DNA of 64,000 bases, from contig CAMYZE010000002.1 of NCBI GenBank assembly GCA_947303805.1, positions 227,477 through 291,476 of the forward strand, given 5' to 3'. Numbering within the stretch: the stretch's first letter is position 1; each line of letters starts with the position of its first letter. Below, one piece after another: positions 30,068-39,459 of the stretch. The DNA comes from an uncultured Clostridia bacterium. Its GTDB lineage: Bacteria; Bacillota; Clostridia; Lachnospirales; Lachnospiraceae. The position numbers and the translations under genes were made by a program. A model generated the notes under the pieces. It had not been told where the DNA came from, did no database searches, and saw only the letters and a list, made by a program, of their open reading frames with translations.

Positions 30068-31213
30068 CTATATTTCCTCCTCATGTTCAAGTAAATAGTC
30101 TAAAAACCCAAATGTGGCATTATAGACATTCAACTCATTTATCTCAAGTATAAATACATCGGTTTTATGTAAATGATCTATCAAGTGAAACTTATCGTTT
30201 AACTCATCATACGATTCAAATGCGCTATGATTTTTATATTTATTGTAAATCAAGTTTTTGTTTTCTATGTGATAAACTTCGCCATACACACTAAGTGTAG
30301 TTTGAGGGAGTAATAGCCCTCCGAGGAAACTTCCACCTTGTATTGTGAAGTTTAAATTGTCGTTATCATAGTTATTATAATCAATTATAGGTGCATAAAA
30401 TTGTTCATTTGGCTTATCATATATATTCAATACATTAAATAAATCTGCATCAGGGTAAACTGCTACATCGGAAGGTGATGCTTTTATAGTAATACTTGGA
30501 AGATGTATTCCCAATGTCTTTCTCATATGTTCATGAAATGCTAAGCCTATGAGATTTGCCTTATAAACTGACCAGTGGTGGCTACTATTATAAAATAGAG
30601 GCACCTCTCCACCTATAATTCTTGAAGGATTACTATCTATATAATTTATAGAATCAAAATAGTTTAAATTTGTATTGTTTAAAGCAATTTTAAGTTTATT
30701 GTATGGAAGCATGTCATCATAGTTTGTGCCGTGTTTCTCATATAACATTATCACATCATCTGCAAACGGAAGAATCCCTTTGTAATATCTTGGCTTAGTA
30801 GGTGTGATAACAATTATTAGTTTTTTATCTTTACGCTTACAAATATCATTAAACTTACTTAATTTTTCAATCAATGCATCAATCTCAGCATTACTTACGC
30901 TGTGAAGTTTGTGAAAGTAATAATTTAATGTCTCTGTAGAAAATAATGTATCGCCAACTTTTGTAATACTTGTATTTGGTGATATGTCAAAAAGCGAATA
31001 TAGCAACTGGTTTTTTGTTCTTACAAGTAGCGATCTTCCAGGAAAGTTTTGAATGATATAATCATCAATTCTTTCAAAACTAAACTGTACTTTTTCTTCC
31101 GCACCTGAAAGATTATTTTCTATACCCAAAAAAGTAGCAACCCACGGATACGCTATTACTACTAAAAAGAAAAAGGTTAATAATACATTTTCAATTATTT
31201 TTTTTAATTTCAT
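30068..31213 (-). CDS. DHHW-family (AlgX/AlgJ-like) SGNH protein, 381 aa
   Basis: One N-terminal membrane segment (about residues 9-28) anchors an extracytoplasmic domain. The HHW motif is in NSSHHWSVYKAN near residue 215. The later GGSFLGG could hold the nucleophilic Ser of the SGNH-like fold. Such proteins take acyl groups from an MBOAT partner and place them on polysaccharide. The gene order thyA, this gene, MBOAT suggests cotranscription with thyA, with only 3 bp between the first two. Confidence 0.75.
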   Translation of the reverse strand: MKLKKIIENVLLTFFFLVVIAYPWVATFLGIENNLSGAEEKVQFSFERIDDYIIQNFPGRSLLVRTKNQLLYSLFDISPNTSITKVGDTLFSTETLNYYFHKLHSVSNAEIDALIEKLSKFNDICKRKDKKLIIVITPTKPRYYKGILPFADDVIMLYEKHGTNYDDMLPYNKLKIALNNTNLNYFDSINYIDSNPSRIIGGEVPLFYNSSHHWSVYKANLIGLAFHEHMRKTLGIHLPSITIKASPSDVAVYPDADLFNVLNIYDKPNEQFYAPIIDYNNYDNDNLNFTIQGGSFLGGLLLPQTTLSVYGEVYHIENKNLIYNKYKNHSAFESYDELNDKFHLIDHLHKTDVFILEINELNVYNATFGFLDYLLEHEEEI

Positions 31214-31216
31214 TAA

Positions 31217-32065
31217 CTATATTGCTACCGGTATATTTTTTATCTGCTCATTTTTCTGATAATCTTCTATAATTAAGTCGTCTTTTACAAAATCATAAAA
31301 TCCTTTTTTATCAGGGTTTAAGCTTACCTTTGGTGCAGGGAACTGAGGTCTTTTTAACATTTCCTCAACTATTGGCACATGTTTATCATAAATATGACAA
31401 TCAGATATCATGTGGACAAGTTCTCCTGGTATCATATCGCACTCTCTCGCAAACATCATTATAAGTAATGCATATTGACACACATTCCAGTTATTTGCAA
31501 CTAATACATCACTTGACCGCTGATTTAAGAGCCCATTTAATATAAGTTTATCGCTATTCTTATCCTTTGTAACGTTAAAGGTCATAGAGTACGCACAAGG
31601 ATAAAGGTTCATCTCATTTAAATCTTGATGGACATAGATATTTGTCATTATTCTTCTTGAATAAGGATTGTTCTTAAGGTCAAAAATAACTCTGTCAACC
31701 TGGTCAAACTCACCCTCTTTATATTTATGTTTTACTTTTAATTGATAACCATATGCTTTACCTATGGTGTGGTCCTCTCCGGCCCACTCGTCCCATATGT
31801 GAGAACCTAAGTCTCTTATGTCATTTGACTTTTTCTGCCATATCCACAAAATCTCATCGAAGCAACTCTTTAAGCCAGTAGGTCTAAGAGTGATTGCCGG
31901 AAATTCATCTCTCAAATCATAGCGATTGCATACACCAAACTTTTTTATCGTATAGGCAGGTGTGCCATCTTCCCAATGTGGTCTTACCTTTTCACCTTTA
32001 GTGTCAGTTCCATTATCTAAGATATCTCTACACATATTAATAAATATTGTATCAGCCTTACTCAT
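31217..32065 (-). CDS. thyA: Thymidylate synthase, 282 aa
   Basis: Methylates dUMP to dTMP with methylene-tetrahydrofolate. The catalytic Cys is in LYPCAYSMTF, the dUMP-binding motif is QRSSDV, and RRIMT with IYDKH are present. It is a divergent type rather than the E. coli type but keeps the key residues. I start it at 32065 because GGAGG lies 5 nt upstream; an ATG at 32083 is in frame. Confidence 0.93.
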   Translation of the reverse strand: MSKADTIFINMCRDILDNGTDTKGEKVRPHWEDGTPAYTIKKFGVCNRYDLRDEFPAITLRPTGLKSCFDEILWIWQKKSNDIRDLGSHIWDEWAGEDHTIGKAYGYQLKVKHKYKEGEFDQVDRVIFDLKNNPYSRRIMTNIYVHQDLNEMNLYPCAYSMTFNVTKDKNSDKLILNGLLNQRSSDVLVANNWNVCQYALLIMMFARECDMIPGELVHMISDCHIYDKHVPIVEEMLKRPQFPAPKVSLNPDKKGFYDFVKDDLIIEDYQKNEQIKNIPVAI

Positions 32066-32164
32066 AGACTCCTCCATACTCACAACAAAAACATAGGGTT
32101 GTCAGCCCATAATTCTTTATATTTTATCATAATAAAGCCAATAAAACAACTATATAAACAAAAT

Positions 32165-32183
32165 GGGCGGTTGTTATCCGCCC
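32165..32183. repeat. Hairpin repeat upstream of thyA
   Basis: GGGCGG..CCGCCC, the same palindrome type as at 26169-26187, lies between thyA and the lipoprotein gene and could also serve as a weak terminator. Confidence 0.6.
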
Positions 32184-32214
32184 ATATAATTTATAATTAA
32201 ACAGAATTCACAAA

Positions 32215-33249
32215 TTAATAATTCATTTCTGTTATAACTTTTTTCCCATTCTTTTTAGTAAGTTTTATATTGATTTCAGTTTGCTTGTCTGAACCTGTGT
32301 CAAATTTCACAGTTAGTTTTCTGCCATCATCTATTGCCTCCAAAGTATCAAGCATTGACTCTGTCACATCTTGAGCATTGATAATAGCATCGGCACCAAT
32401 ATCAGCAGTCTTTTCATCCATCTTCTTAATCAAGTCACTCGTCATATATTTTTTCTTGAGATTTTCCAATCTTTCTACCATATCATTTAGCACATCATCT
32501 TGTCTAATCTCATAGAAATATGCACTGTAAAAATTATATAAGAACTCTGCATCACTAATGTCACTTGACAATATTACTGGCCAGCCATAATCTTTGATGC
32601 CAGAAAGTTTTAAATTGTTTGCCCTTGCATACATCATTGCATAATCAAGTCTAAGTTTCTCTTCTTCCTCTGCTGCTGGATGATTTGAAACTTTTTTTGC
32701 AAGTTCCTCATCTCCTCCACAAATCTCAACAAGGCTTGTCCAATTATTTGATCCATCTTCAGCAAATTCTTTACTTATAACTGTTATCTTGCCATCTTCA
32801 TCTTTCAAATGATAGCAGCCAGGATTTGAACTGCCATTTTTTGTGTTAAAAATAGTCCCATACATCTGATATCCGTAAATCCAAAAATCACCATATACTT
32901 TAATATCTTTTTTGTCTGCATCATCAATTTTTACTATACGAGGAGTAGGTATCTCAACTGCAGATTGATCACCAAACAAATCCTCTGACATTAAAACCAT
33001 ATCATCAGTTATTGCCTTCATATAGTCATCATCTTCAGTATAGACAAATTTAACATTTGGATCAAAGCCAAACTCTCTCTCTGACATTTTATTTACAGTT
33101 TCTTTTGTTGACTTCTCATCATTTGAAGTTACTGTCGTCTCTTCTTGATTATTTTCTTTAGCATTATCAACAGTGGCTGTTGATTTAATGCAAGAACAAA
33201 TGCTTCCCACTAATAATAGTACTGATAAAACTAATAATATCTTTTTCAT
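32215..33249 (-). CDS. Hypothetical lipoprotein, 344 aa
   Basis: The start MKKILLVLSVLLLVGSICSC gives a lipoprotein signal peptide with the lipidated Cys probably at residue 20. A short Asn/Thr/Glu linker follows, then a globular extracellular domain I do not recognise. Its end (GRKLTVKFDTGSDKQTEINIKLTKKNGKKVI) is beta-rich. The start at 33249 has GATAGGAG upstream. A terminator separates it from uraA, so it is probably a separate unit. Confidence 0.7.
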   Translation of the reverse strand: MKKILLVLSVLLLVGSICSCIKSTATVDNAKENNQEETTVTSNDEKSTKETVNKMSEREFGFDPNVKFVYTEDDDYMKAITDDMVLMSEDLFGDQSAVEIPTPRIVKIDDADKKDIKVYGDFWIYGYQMYGTIFNTKNGSSNPGCYHLKDEDGKITVISKEFAEDGSNNWTSLVEICGGDEELAKKVSNHPAAEEEEKLRLDYAMMYARANNLKLSGIKDYGWPVILSSDISDAEFLYNFYSAYFYEIRQDDVLNDMVERLENLKKKYMTSDLIKKMDEKTADIGADAIINAQDVTESMLDTLEAIDDGRKLTVKFDTGSDKQTEINIKLTKKNGKKVITEMNY

Positions 33250-33310
33250 AACACTCCTATCGGGCACATTGTTATACCCATTTATATCATTATACCATGT
33301 TTTAAAGAAT

Positions 33311-33338
33311 AAAAAAAGAGCGAGCACTAGGCTCGCTC
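33311..33338 (-). terminator. Terminator at the end of the uracil gene cluster
   Basis: GAGCGAGC (33318-33325) and GCTCGCTC (33331-33338) form a perfect 8-bp stem followed by seven U on the minus strand, 18 bp after the uraA stop. Confidence 0.88.
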
Positions 33339-33355
33339 AATTTATTTATAAAGTA

Positions 33356-34627
33356 TTAGTCCTCAAATACATAATCTTTTCCAGGAAGTATAGCGTTAAG
33401 TACGATACCAATAACAGCTGCACATGCAAGGCCACCAAAGCTTAATGTGATAGAACCAAGGTTAAGTTGGAATGGGCTTGAGTTGAATGCAAGACCTGAT
33501 ACCATGATAAGAGCAGCGATGATAACGTTTCTTTGATTTGCGAAATCAACCTTATGCTCTACAAGAGTTCTAAGACCGATAGCAGAAATCATACCATAAA
33601 GGATGAATGAAATACCACCGATAACTTCATCTGGAATAGTGTTGATAAATCCATCAACTGGACGAATTACTGAAAGAATGATAGCTACTACTGCAGCAAT
33701 TCTTAATACGAAAGGATCGTAAACTCCTGTAAGAGCTACAACACCAGTATTCTCAGAATAAGTTGTGTTAGCTGGTCCACCAAGTAAGCCTGCAAGTGAT
33801 GTACCGATACCATCACCAAGGAGAGTTCTTGAAAGTCCTGGATCCTTGATAAAGTTCTTTCCACAAGTAGCACCGATAGCTGCTATGTCACCAACGTGCT
33901 CAATAATTGCTGCGAGAGCAACTACGATACAAGTAACGATTGCACCGGCCTCAAATTTTGGGAAGTGGAAAGGAGGTAATGCTATAACTCCGTCAGTTTC
34001 AAATGGCTTTGTCCATCCAAGAGCAAATGCAACAACATAAGATACTATTATACCTATAAGGATAGGTAGTATCTTAACCATTCCTTTACCAAAGATGTTA
34101 CATACAATGATTACAAGAATTGCAACGATTGAAATAATCCACTTTGGTTGTCCAGAAGAGATTGAACCATTGATACAGTTATTAAGTGCTGATGGAGCAA
34201 GTATAAGTCCGATAAGAACTATGATTGGTCCTGTAACTACTGGTGGGAATAATGTCATAACTCTCTTTGCACCAAGTGCATAGATAAGTGCTGCAAGGAT
34301 TACATATACAAGTCCTGCACAAAGAATACCACCTGTAGCATATGGAAGAAGTGCTGGGTCACCATTTGGTGCGATTGAAGCAAATGCTCCAAGGAATGCA
34401 AATGAAGATCCAAGGAAAACAGGTACTTTACCTTTAGTTATAAAGTGGAACCAGAGTGTTGCGATACCTGCGCAAAAAAGTGTAACAGAAACTGAAAGTC
34501 CTGTAAGAAGTGGAACTAAAACAGTAGCGCCGAACATTGCAAATACGTGTTGAATACCAAGAATAATTGCTTGTGGCCATCCTAACTGCTTCCTAGCGTC
34601 ATAAATGCCTGTTTGAGTTGCTGCCAT
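33356..34627 (-). CDS. uraA: NCS2-family uracil permease (UraA type), 423 aa
   Basis: A 14-segment membrane symporter for nucleobases. ITKGKVPVFLGSSFAFL (near residue 65), the acidic substrate region (AAIIEHVGDIAAIG, about 240) and GGISFILYGMISAIGLRTLVEHKVDF (about 340) follow the UraA pattern more than the xanthine/uric acid branch. It is the last gene of the Mo-hydroxylase cluster, which suggests that the pathway substrate enters here. There is a 169-bp leader with an imperfect 9-bp hairpin but no recognised riboswitch, so it may also have its own promoter. Confidence 0.88.
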   Translation of the reverse strand: MAATQTGIYDARKQLGWPQAIILGIQHVFAMFGATVLVPLLTGLSVSVTLFCAGIATLWFHFITKGKVPVFLGSSFAFLGAFASIAPNGDPALLPYATGGILCAGLVYVILAALIYALGAKRVMTLFPPVVTGPIIVLIGLILAPSALNNCINGSISSGQPKWIISIVAILVIIVCNIFGKGMVKILPILIGIIVSYVVAFALGWTKPFETDGVIALPPFHFPKFEAGAIVTCIVVALAAIIEHVGDIAAIGATCGKNFIKDPGLSRTLLGDGIGTSLAGLLGGPANTTYSENTGVVALTGVYDPFVLRIAAVVAIILSVIRPVDGFINTIPDEVIGGISFILYGMISAIGLRTLVEHKVDFANQRNVIIAALIMVSGLAFNSSPFQLNLGSITLSFGGLACAAVIGIVLNAILPGKDYVFED

Positions 34628-34796
34628 ATAATTTTCCTCCTCGTTTTTAAGCGTCGACCGCTCTAAATTTTTTTAGTGATAAAATAACTCACATCTTTAC
34701 CACTATATTATGTATAAATTATACTATAATACTACAAGAAAATAAAGATTTTTGTAAGATTTTTTTAACATTTAATTACTAAATCTACTACTATAT

Positions 34797-37148
34797 CTAG
34801 TTTTTCTTGTTGTTTATAGCCTCAAGCACCATATCTGGTGTTATTGGCATCTGGTTAAATCTTACACCAAGTGCATTTGCTATTGCATTTGCTATAGCTG
34901 GGGCACCAGGAACCATCGCAGGCTCACCGATACCACGAGCTCCAAATGGTCCTGTCTCTTCAGGGAACTCTACTACATATGATTCAAGTACATCTGGCAT
35001 CTCATATGCAGTTGGAATCTTGTAATCAAGGAATGAACCATTCATAAGTTTTCCATCTTTGAGTATCATAGCCTCATAAAGTGCTGTACCAAGTGATTGG
35101 ATCATAGCACCTTCAACTTGAGCTGCATAGAGTTCTGTATTTATAACTTTACCAGGGTCAAAGCAAGAAATCATTTGTAGAACTTTTACATGACCAGTTT
35201 GAGTATCAATTTCAATCTCAACACCAGTACATCCTATAGTCCAGAATGCAACACCTTTTTCTGATTGGCTATCAGCAGGATTGTATGCCATGTTATTTGG
35301 CAATGTAAATGTACCTATACCAATAGCAGGACCACCAATACCAGAACCATCATCAAGAGGCATACCAAGTGCAAATGTCTTCATATCAACTTTCATATCT
35401 CTATGATACTTACTTGCAACTACCCAAGTGCAATCGTGTTCATCATCTCTTTCAAGATACATATCACGAGCTGGATATCCAAGTTTCATCTGAGCGAGAT
35501 CAAAAATTTTCTTTCTCAAATCTTCTGCAGCAAGTTTTACTGCATTACCTGCACAGTAAGTAGTTCTACTTGCAACAGTCTGCCACTCATATGGGTTCAT
35601 ATTAGTGTCACCTGATTTAAGAGTAATTCTATTTGGATTTACATTTAATACTTCTGCAGCTATCTGAGTAAGAGCAGTATTTGATCCTTGACCAATTTCC
35701 TCTGCACTAGTGTGAACATAGAATGTGCCATCTTCATTCATCCTTATGATTGAAGCTGAACCGGCATCAGTAGGCTGAGATGGTGATTTCCATCCTGCAG
35801 CTACCCCCATACATCTTATCTTGTGTTCAGAAACTTTCTTTGGAGTTGGATCGTATTTGAGTTTATCAAGAACAGTCTCAAGACATGGTTGATATCCTGA
35901 AACTTTCATTACTTCACCCATGCCAGTCTTGTCGCCTGGACGAAGACCATTGATTCTTCTTATCTCAATTGGTGATATACCTATCTCATTTGCAACTACA
36001 TCTAAATTTTGTTCTATACAGAAGTGGATTTCGCACATACCAAATCCTCTATAAGGTCCACCTACTGGATGATTTGTATATAAACAATATGAGTTAGTTG
36101 TAATATTATCGATATTATATGGTCCAGCACTTGCAAATCCTGCTGCCTTAGCAATATTTACACCATACTCATTATAAGCTCCGCCATCCCAGTAGAAATT
36201 ATTTTCAACCGCTAAAATCTTTCCAGTCTTATCTACACCAGTTTTTATCTTAGCGAGCATTCCTTGACGAACATATGCATCACGGAATTCTTCTTCACGA
36301 GTATATGTGAACTTAACTGGGCGACCAACATTTAATTGCGCAAGAGGAATTATAATTCCTTCTATTGTAGTTCCAGCCTTAGCACCAAATCCACCACCGA
36401 CAAATTCAGATATAATATGAATCTTATGAAGTGGAATGTCAAATGAGTCAGAAAGAGCATTTCTAACTGCATAAGGTGATTGGCAAGATGCCCAAACTGT
36501 AAGATTACCACTTTGATCAAACTTAACAGTTGCAGTGTGTGTCTCTATAGGGCAGTGTTGAACGTGAGGTACATAGTACTCATGTTCAACTATCTTGTCA
36601 CATTTTTTAAATGCAGCGTCAGTATCGCCCTTCTTTAAGAAGTGCTTGTGAGAAATATTTGTACCTGGAACTGGGTGGAAGATAGGAGCTACACGATAAG
36701 TCTCAAGTTCTGGATGAACTAGTGGAGCATCTGGTTTTAATGCATCCATTGGACTTAATACTGCAGGTAACTCTTCGTAATCAATCTTTACAAGTTTGCA
36801 AGCTTCATGTGCTATCTCAGGAGTCTCAGCGCAAACTGCCACAACAGCTTCTCCTCTATACTTTGCTGTCTCATGAGCGAGGAAGTTTTTATCAGCAAGA
36901 TATAGTCCTCCTCTTTTAGCATAGTAGTCTCCAGTAATAACATTTTTAACACCTGGAAGTTTCTCTGCTTCCTTAGTATCAATTTTTAAAATCTTTGCAT
37001 GAGGATATGGGCTTCTTACAACATCGCAGTAGAGCATTCTTGGCATATTGATATCTGCCGCATACTTTGCCGCACCTGTAACTTTTGCCACACCATCAAC
37101 TCTTGGAAGGTACTTACCTATCGCTGTATATTGACCATCTATTGTCAT
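34797..37148 (-). CDS. Molybdenum hydroxylase, Mo-binding large subunit, 783 aa
   Basis: Large subunit of a xanthine-dehydrogenase/CO-dehydrogenase family enzyme that inserts a water-derived hydroxyl next to a ring nitrogen. GGGFGAKAG (near residue 255), PYRGFGMCEIHFCIEQ and the catalytic Glu in GARGIGEPAMVPGAPAIANA near the C-terminus are present. FAD, Fe-S and Mo subunits are separate genes in order M-S-L. By family it could hydroxylate purines, pyrimidines or N-heterocycles. The neighbours (uracil permease, cyclic amide hydrolase, malonate enzymes) favour uracil to barbiturate, by inference. Confidence 0.92.
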   Translation of the reverse strand: MTIDGQYTAIGKYLPRVDGVAKVTGAAKYAADINMPRMLYCDVVRSPYPHAKILKIDTKEAEKLPGVKNVITGDYYAKRGGLYLADKNFLAHETAKYRGEAVVAVCAETPEIAHEACKLVKIDYEELPAVLSPMDALKPDAPLVHPELETYRVAPIFHPVPGTNISHKHFLKKGDTDAAFKKCDKIVEHEYYVPHVQHCPIETHTATVKFDQSGNLTVWASCQSPYAVRNALSDSFDIPLHKIHIISEFVGGGFGAKAGTTIEGIIIPLAQLNVGRPVKFTYTREEEFRDAYVRQGMLAKIKTGVDKTGKILAVENNFYWDGGAYNEYGVNIAKAAGFASAGPYNIDNITTNSYCLYTNHPVGGPYRGFGMCEIHFCIEQNLDVVANEIGISPIEIRRINGLRPGDKTGMGEVMKVSGYQPCLETVLDKLKYDPTPKKVSEHKIRCMGVAAGWKSPSQPTDAGSASIIRMNEDGTFYVHTSAEEIGQGSNTALTQIAAEVLNVNPNRITLKSGDTNMNPYEWQTVASRTTYCAGNAVKLAAEDLRKKIFDLAQMKLGYPARDMYLERDDEHDCTWVVASKYHRDMKVDMKTFALGMPLDDGSGIGGPAIGIGTFTLPNNMAYNPADSQSEKGVAFWTIGCTGVEIEIDTQTGHVKVLQMISCFDPGKVINTELYAAQVEGAMIQSLGTALYEAMILKDGKLMNGSFLDYKIPTAYEMPDVLESYVVEFPEETGPFGARGIGEPAMVPGAPAIANAIANALGVRFNQMPITPDMVLEAINNKKN

Positions 37149-37150
37149 AC

Positions 37151-37627
37151 TTATTTACCTCCCCTCTTATTTACTACATCTTCAACTGCTTCTATTATTC
37201 TCTTATATCCAGTACATCTACACAAGTTTCCTGCAAGAGCAACTTCTATCTCTTCGCGAGTAGGTTTTTTATTCTCTTCAAGGAATGCAGTGGTAGACAT
37301 AATGAATCCTGGGGTACAATATCCACACTGAAGTGCCACATGATCAATGAATGCCTGTTGAATATCTGTAAGCTTTCCACCTTTTGCAAGACCTTCAACA
37401 GTCAAAACATTCTTTCCATCTAATTCTGGAGCAAGCATAAGACATGAATTTACAGCAAGACCATCAACTATTATAGTGCATGCGCCACATTCTCCTGCTC
37501 CACAGCCCTCTTTTGCACCAGTTAAATCAAGTTGTTCACGAATTACTCGAAGGGCTGTATGATTTGGTTGAACTTCGAGTTCTATTAGTTCACCATTAAG
37601 AGTAAACTTTACATTTATCTTCTTCAT
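37151..37627 (-). CDS. Molybdenum hydroxylase, [2Fe-2S] small subunit, 158 aa
   Basis: Two [2Fe-2S] clusters are encoded: an N-terminal plant-ferredoxin type (GCGAGECGACT, near residue 40, with a further Cys in VNSCL) and a C-terminal helical type (QCGYCTPGFI near 100, GNLCRCTGY near 133). It carries electrons from the Mo site to FAD. It abuts the large subunit with 2 bp between. Confidence 0.95.
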   Translation of the reverse strand: MKKINVKFTLNGELIELEVQPNHTALRVIREQLDLTGAKEGCGAGECGACTIIVDGLAVNSCLMLAPELDGKNVLTVEGLAKGGKLTDIQQAFIDHVALQCGYCTPGFIMSTTAFLEENKKPTREEIEVALAGNLCRCTGYKRIIEAVEDVVNKRGGK

Positions 37628-37639
37628 ATTCCCTCCTTT

Positions 37640-38470
37640 CTAACCAAGTGCCTTTAGGCTATTTTCTAATATACTTTGTGAAACTGAAACTCTATATTCT
37701 TTAGTAGCACGAAGATCAGATATAGGTGATATCTCAGTAGTTAAAATTTTCTTAGCCTCTTCAATTACCTTATCATCAATCTTTTTGCCTTTTAAGAACT
37801 CTTCTGTTTTTACCAATCTTATAGGTGTAGGTGCTACAGAACCGTAAGCAATTCTATACTCATCACCAACCTTTAGAATAGTAGCAACAATATTTGAAAG
37901 ATCTACTTCATGGCGTCTTGCATTCTTAGTATAAATACCTTTACACTCTACATAAGGGAATTTAACTCCAAGTACTAACTCATCTCTTTCAAGAACTGTC
38001 TTTCTAACAAATGTTATAAACTCACGGACAGGGGCTTCTCTTTTTCCCTTTGGTCCTTCAATCACCACAGTTGCATCAAGACAATACATAGGAGTAAGAC
38101 TATCACCAAGAGGTGATGCAGTACATAGATTTCCGACAGAAGTTGCTTTGTTTCTGACTTGCTTAGACCCTACATGTCCGCAAGCATCTGCATAAAATGG
38201 ATAAAACTCTTTAACGTTTTTATCGTTTTGAATTTCATGCATCGTAGCATTTGCACCTACAAAAAGGCCTTCTTTCTTGTCGAACTTGATGCCGTTTAAT
38301 TCGTCAATATGCTTGATATCAATTATAAATTCAGGATCTATAATCTCATCACGAAGACGAACTACTACGTCAGTTCCACCAGCAAGAATAGTTGCTTTTT
38401 CTTTATAAGTGGCAAGAAGATTTAATGCTTCTTTCACTGTCTTAGGTGCAACATATTCAAACTCTCTCAT
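37640..38470 (-). CDS. Molybdenum hydroxylase, FAD-binding medium subunit, 276 aa
   Basis: FAD domain of the CO-dehydrogenase medium-subunit type. The flavin motifs are AGGTDVVVRLRDE (near residue 30) and SVGNLCTASPLGDSLTPMYCLDA (near 110). It delivers electrons to NAD+ or another acceptor. It starts after GGAGAGATTGA and is preceded by a terminator-like hairpin at 38523-38551. Confidence 0.94.
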   Translation of the reverse strand: MREFEYVAPKTVKEALNLLATYKEKATILAGGTDVVVRLRDEIIDPEFIIDIKHIDELNGIKFDKKEGLFVGANATMHEIQNDKNVKEFYPFYADACGHVGSKQVRNKATSVGNLCTASPLGDSLTPMYCLDATVVIEGPKGKREAPVREFITFVRKTVLERDELVLGVKFPYVECKGIYTKNARRHEVDLSNIVATILKVGDEYRIAYGSVAPTPIRLVKTEEFLKGKKIDDKVIEEAKKILTTEISPISDLRATKEYRVSVSQSILENSLKALG

Positions 38471-38522
38471 TCAATCTCTCCTTTCGTTATTTTTTTATAA
38501 AAATATCGTTTGTTTAACTTAA

Positions 38523-38551
38523 AAAGCAAGCCACATTAAGTGACTTGCTTT
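38523..38551 (-). terminator. Internal terminator-like hairpin in the operon
   Basis: AAAGCAAG-TCAC and GTGG-CTTGCTTT form an 11-12 bp stem with one mismatch, followed by TTTTTAAG on the minus strand. It lies between the cyclase gene and the Mo-hydroxylase genes and may lower or regulate their transcription. Confidence 0.65.
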
Positions 38552-38561
38552 AAAATAAAAA

Positions 38562-39368
38562 TTATACGCCTTCAAATCCATCAAATGCAACTATACGAGT
38601 GAATGCAGACTCAATGTCAACACCCTTCCAAGGGAAGCAACCGATAACTACTCTCTTATTTGAAAGTTTATCAATCTCACCACCTACACATTCTGCATGG
38701 ATTATCTCTCCATATTTCTTAGGGAACATTTGAATGTGCATTGCTTGATATTGCTCTGGCCATGGATAAACCTCATTTAAAGATTTTCCATATTTCTTCT
38801 TCATATACTCGTCGCACTTCTTAGCATCCATTGGACACCAATCACGAATCTTTGTATTCATTGGGTGGTCTGCAGATCCGCAGTCAACACCGATCCAACG
38901 AAGTTTCTTTTGATGACACCAGTCAACAAAAGAAAGCGATGGGCCTGGGTGACGAACCATGTATCTTTGCTCATCAGCAGCTGGTTCTTCCCAACCATAT
39001 TTGTGATATCCTGTATTGATTATAAGGATATCTCCTTCTTTTACTTCTACTCTCTTCTCGATATCTTTCTCGCTGTAGATTGACCAGTCCTCAGCACCAA
39101 ACTCATCAGAAAGATCTACAACTACGCCTGGATGGCAAAGTTTATCGAGTGGAAGTCCTGCGATATCTCCGCCTGATGTATCAAAGTGTCTTGGTCCATC
39201 AAGGTGAGTTCCTACATGGTTACTAGTATGGATAATTTGTCCATTAGCACCATTTGAAGAAAGTCTCTTAAAATACTCAACTCTAAGTGGTTGATATGTT
39301 GGCCAAGGTGGTGTTGTAACACCTGTACCAATTGTTAAATCATACATTTTGATTTGATCCCATTTCAT
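38562..39368 (-). CDS. Cyclase-family metal-dependent hydrolase, 268 aa (candidate barbiturate hydrolase)
   Basis: Belongs to the cyclase / kynurenine formamidase / isatin hydrolase family, whose members open amide and cyclic amide bonds with a divalent metal. The metal motif is HVGTHLDGPRHF (about residues 51-62), matching HxGTHxDxPxH. The neighbourhood suggests that it opens the ring made by the Mo hydroxylase. If barbiturate is the substrate, it would yield ureidomalonate and would be a barbiturase unrelated to the known AtzD-like barbiturase family, none of which is in the window. Substrate is inference; the family call is firm. Confidence 0.85.
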   Translation of the reverse strand: MKWDQIKMYDLTIGTGVTTPPWPTYQPLRVEYFKRLSSNGANGQIIHTSNHVGTHLDGPRHFDTSGGDIAGLPLDKLCHPGVVVDLSDEFGAEDWSIYSEKDIEKRVEVKEGDILIINTGYHKYGWEEPAADEQRYMVRHPGPSLSFVDWCHQKKLRWIGVDCGSADHPMNTKIRDWCPMDAKKCDEYMKKKYGKSLNEVYPWPEQYQAMHIQMFPKKYGEIIHAECVGGEIDKLSNKRVVIGCFPWKGVDIESAFTRIVAFDGFEGV

Positions 39369-39405
39369 AAGTATATCCTCCTATTTAAATAATTTTAATT
39401 TTTTA

Positions 39406-39456
39406 GGGCTCGTATAACTCGCCCATACAAAAGGCTCGCAAAGCTTCGCCCCTACG
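39406..39456. repeat. Two dispersed GGGCTCG repeats
   Basis: Copies at 39406-39428 and 39432-39456 between the DUF1116 and cyclase genes. Confidence 0.8.
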
Positions 39457-39459
39457 AGT

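Noticed and set aside
34628..34796. Purine or other riboswitch upstream of uraA
   Set aside because: There is a 9-bp imperfect hairpin, but no conserved riboswitch core or terminator could be recognised.
34797..38470. Ordinary xanthine dehydrogenase of purine breakdown
   Set aside because: No other purine-catabolic gene is nearby, the permease looks UraA-like, and the malonate genes do not fit purine breakdown. It cannot be fully excluded from sequence alone.
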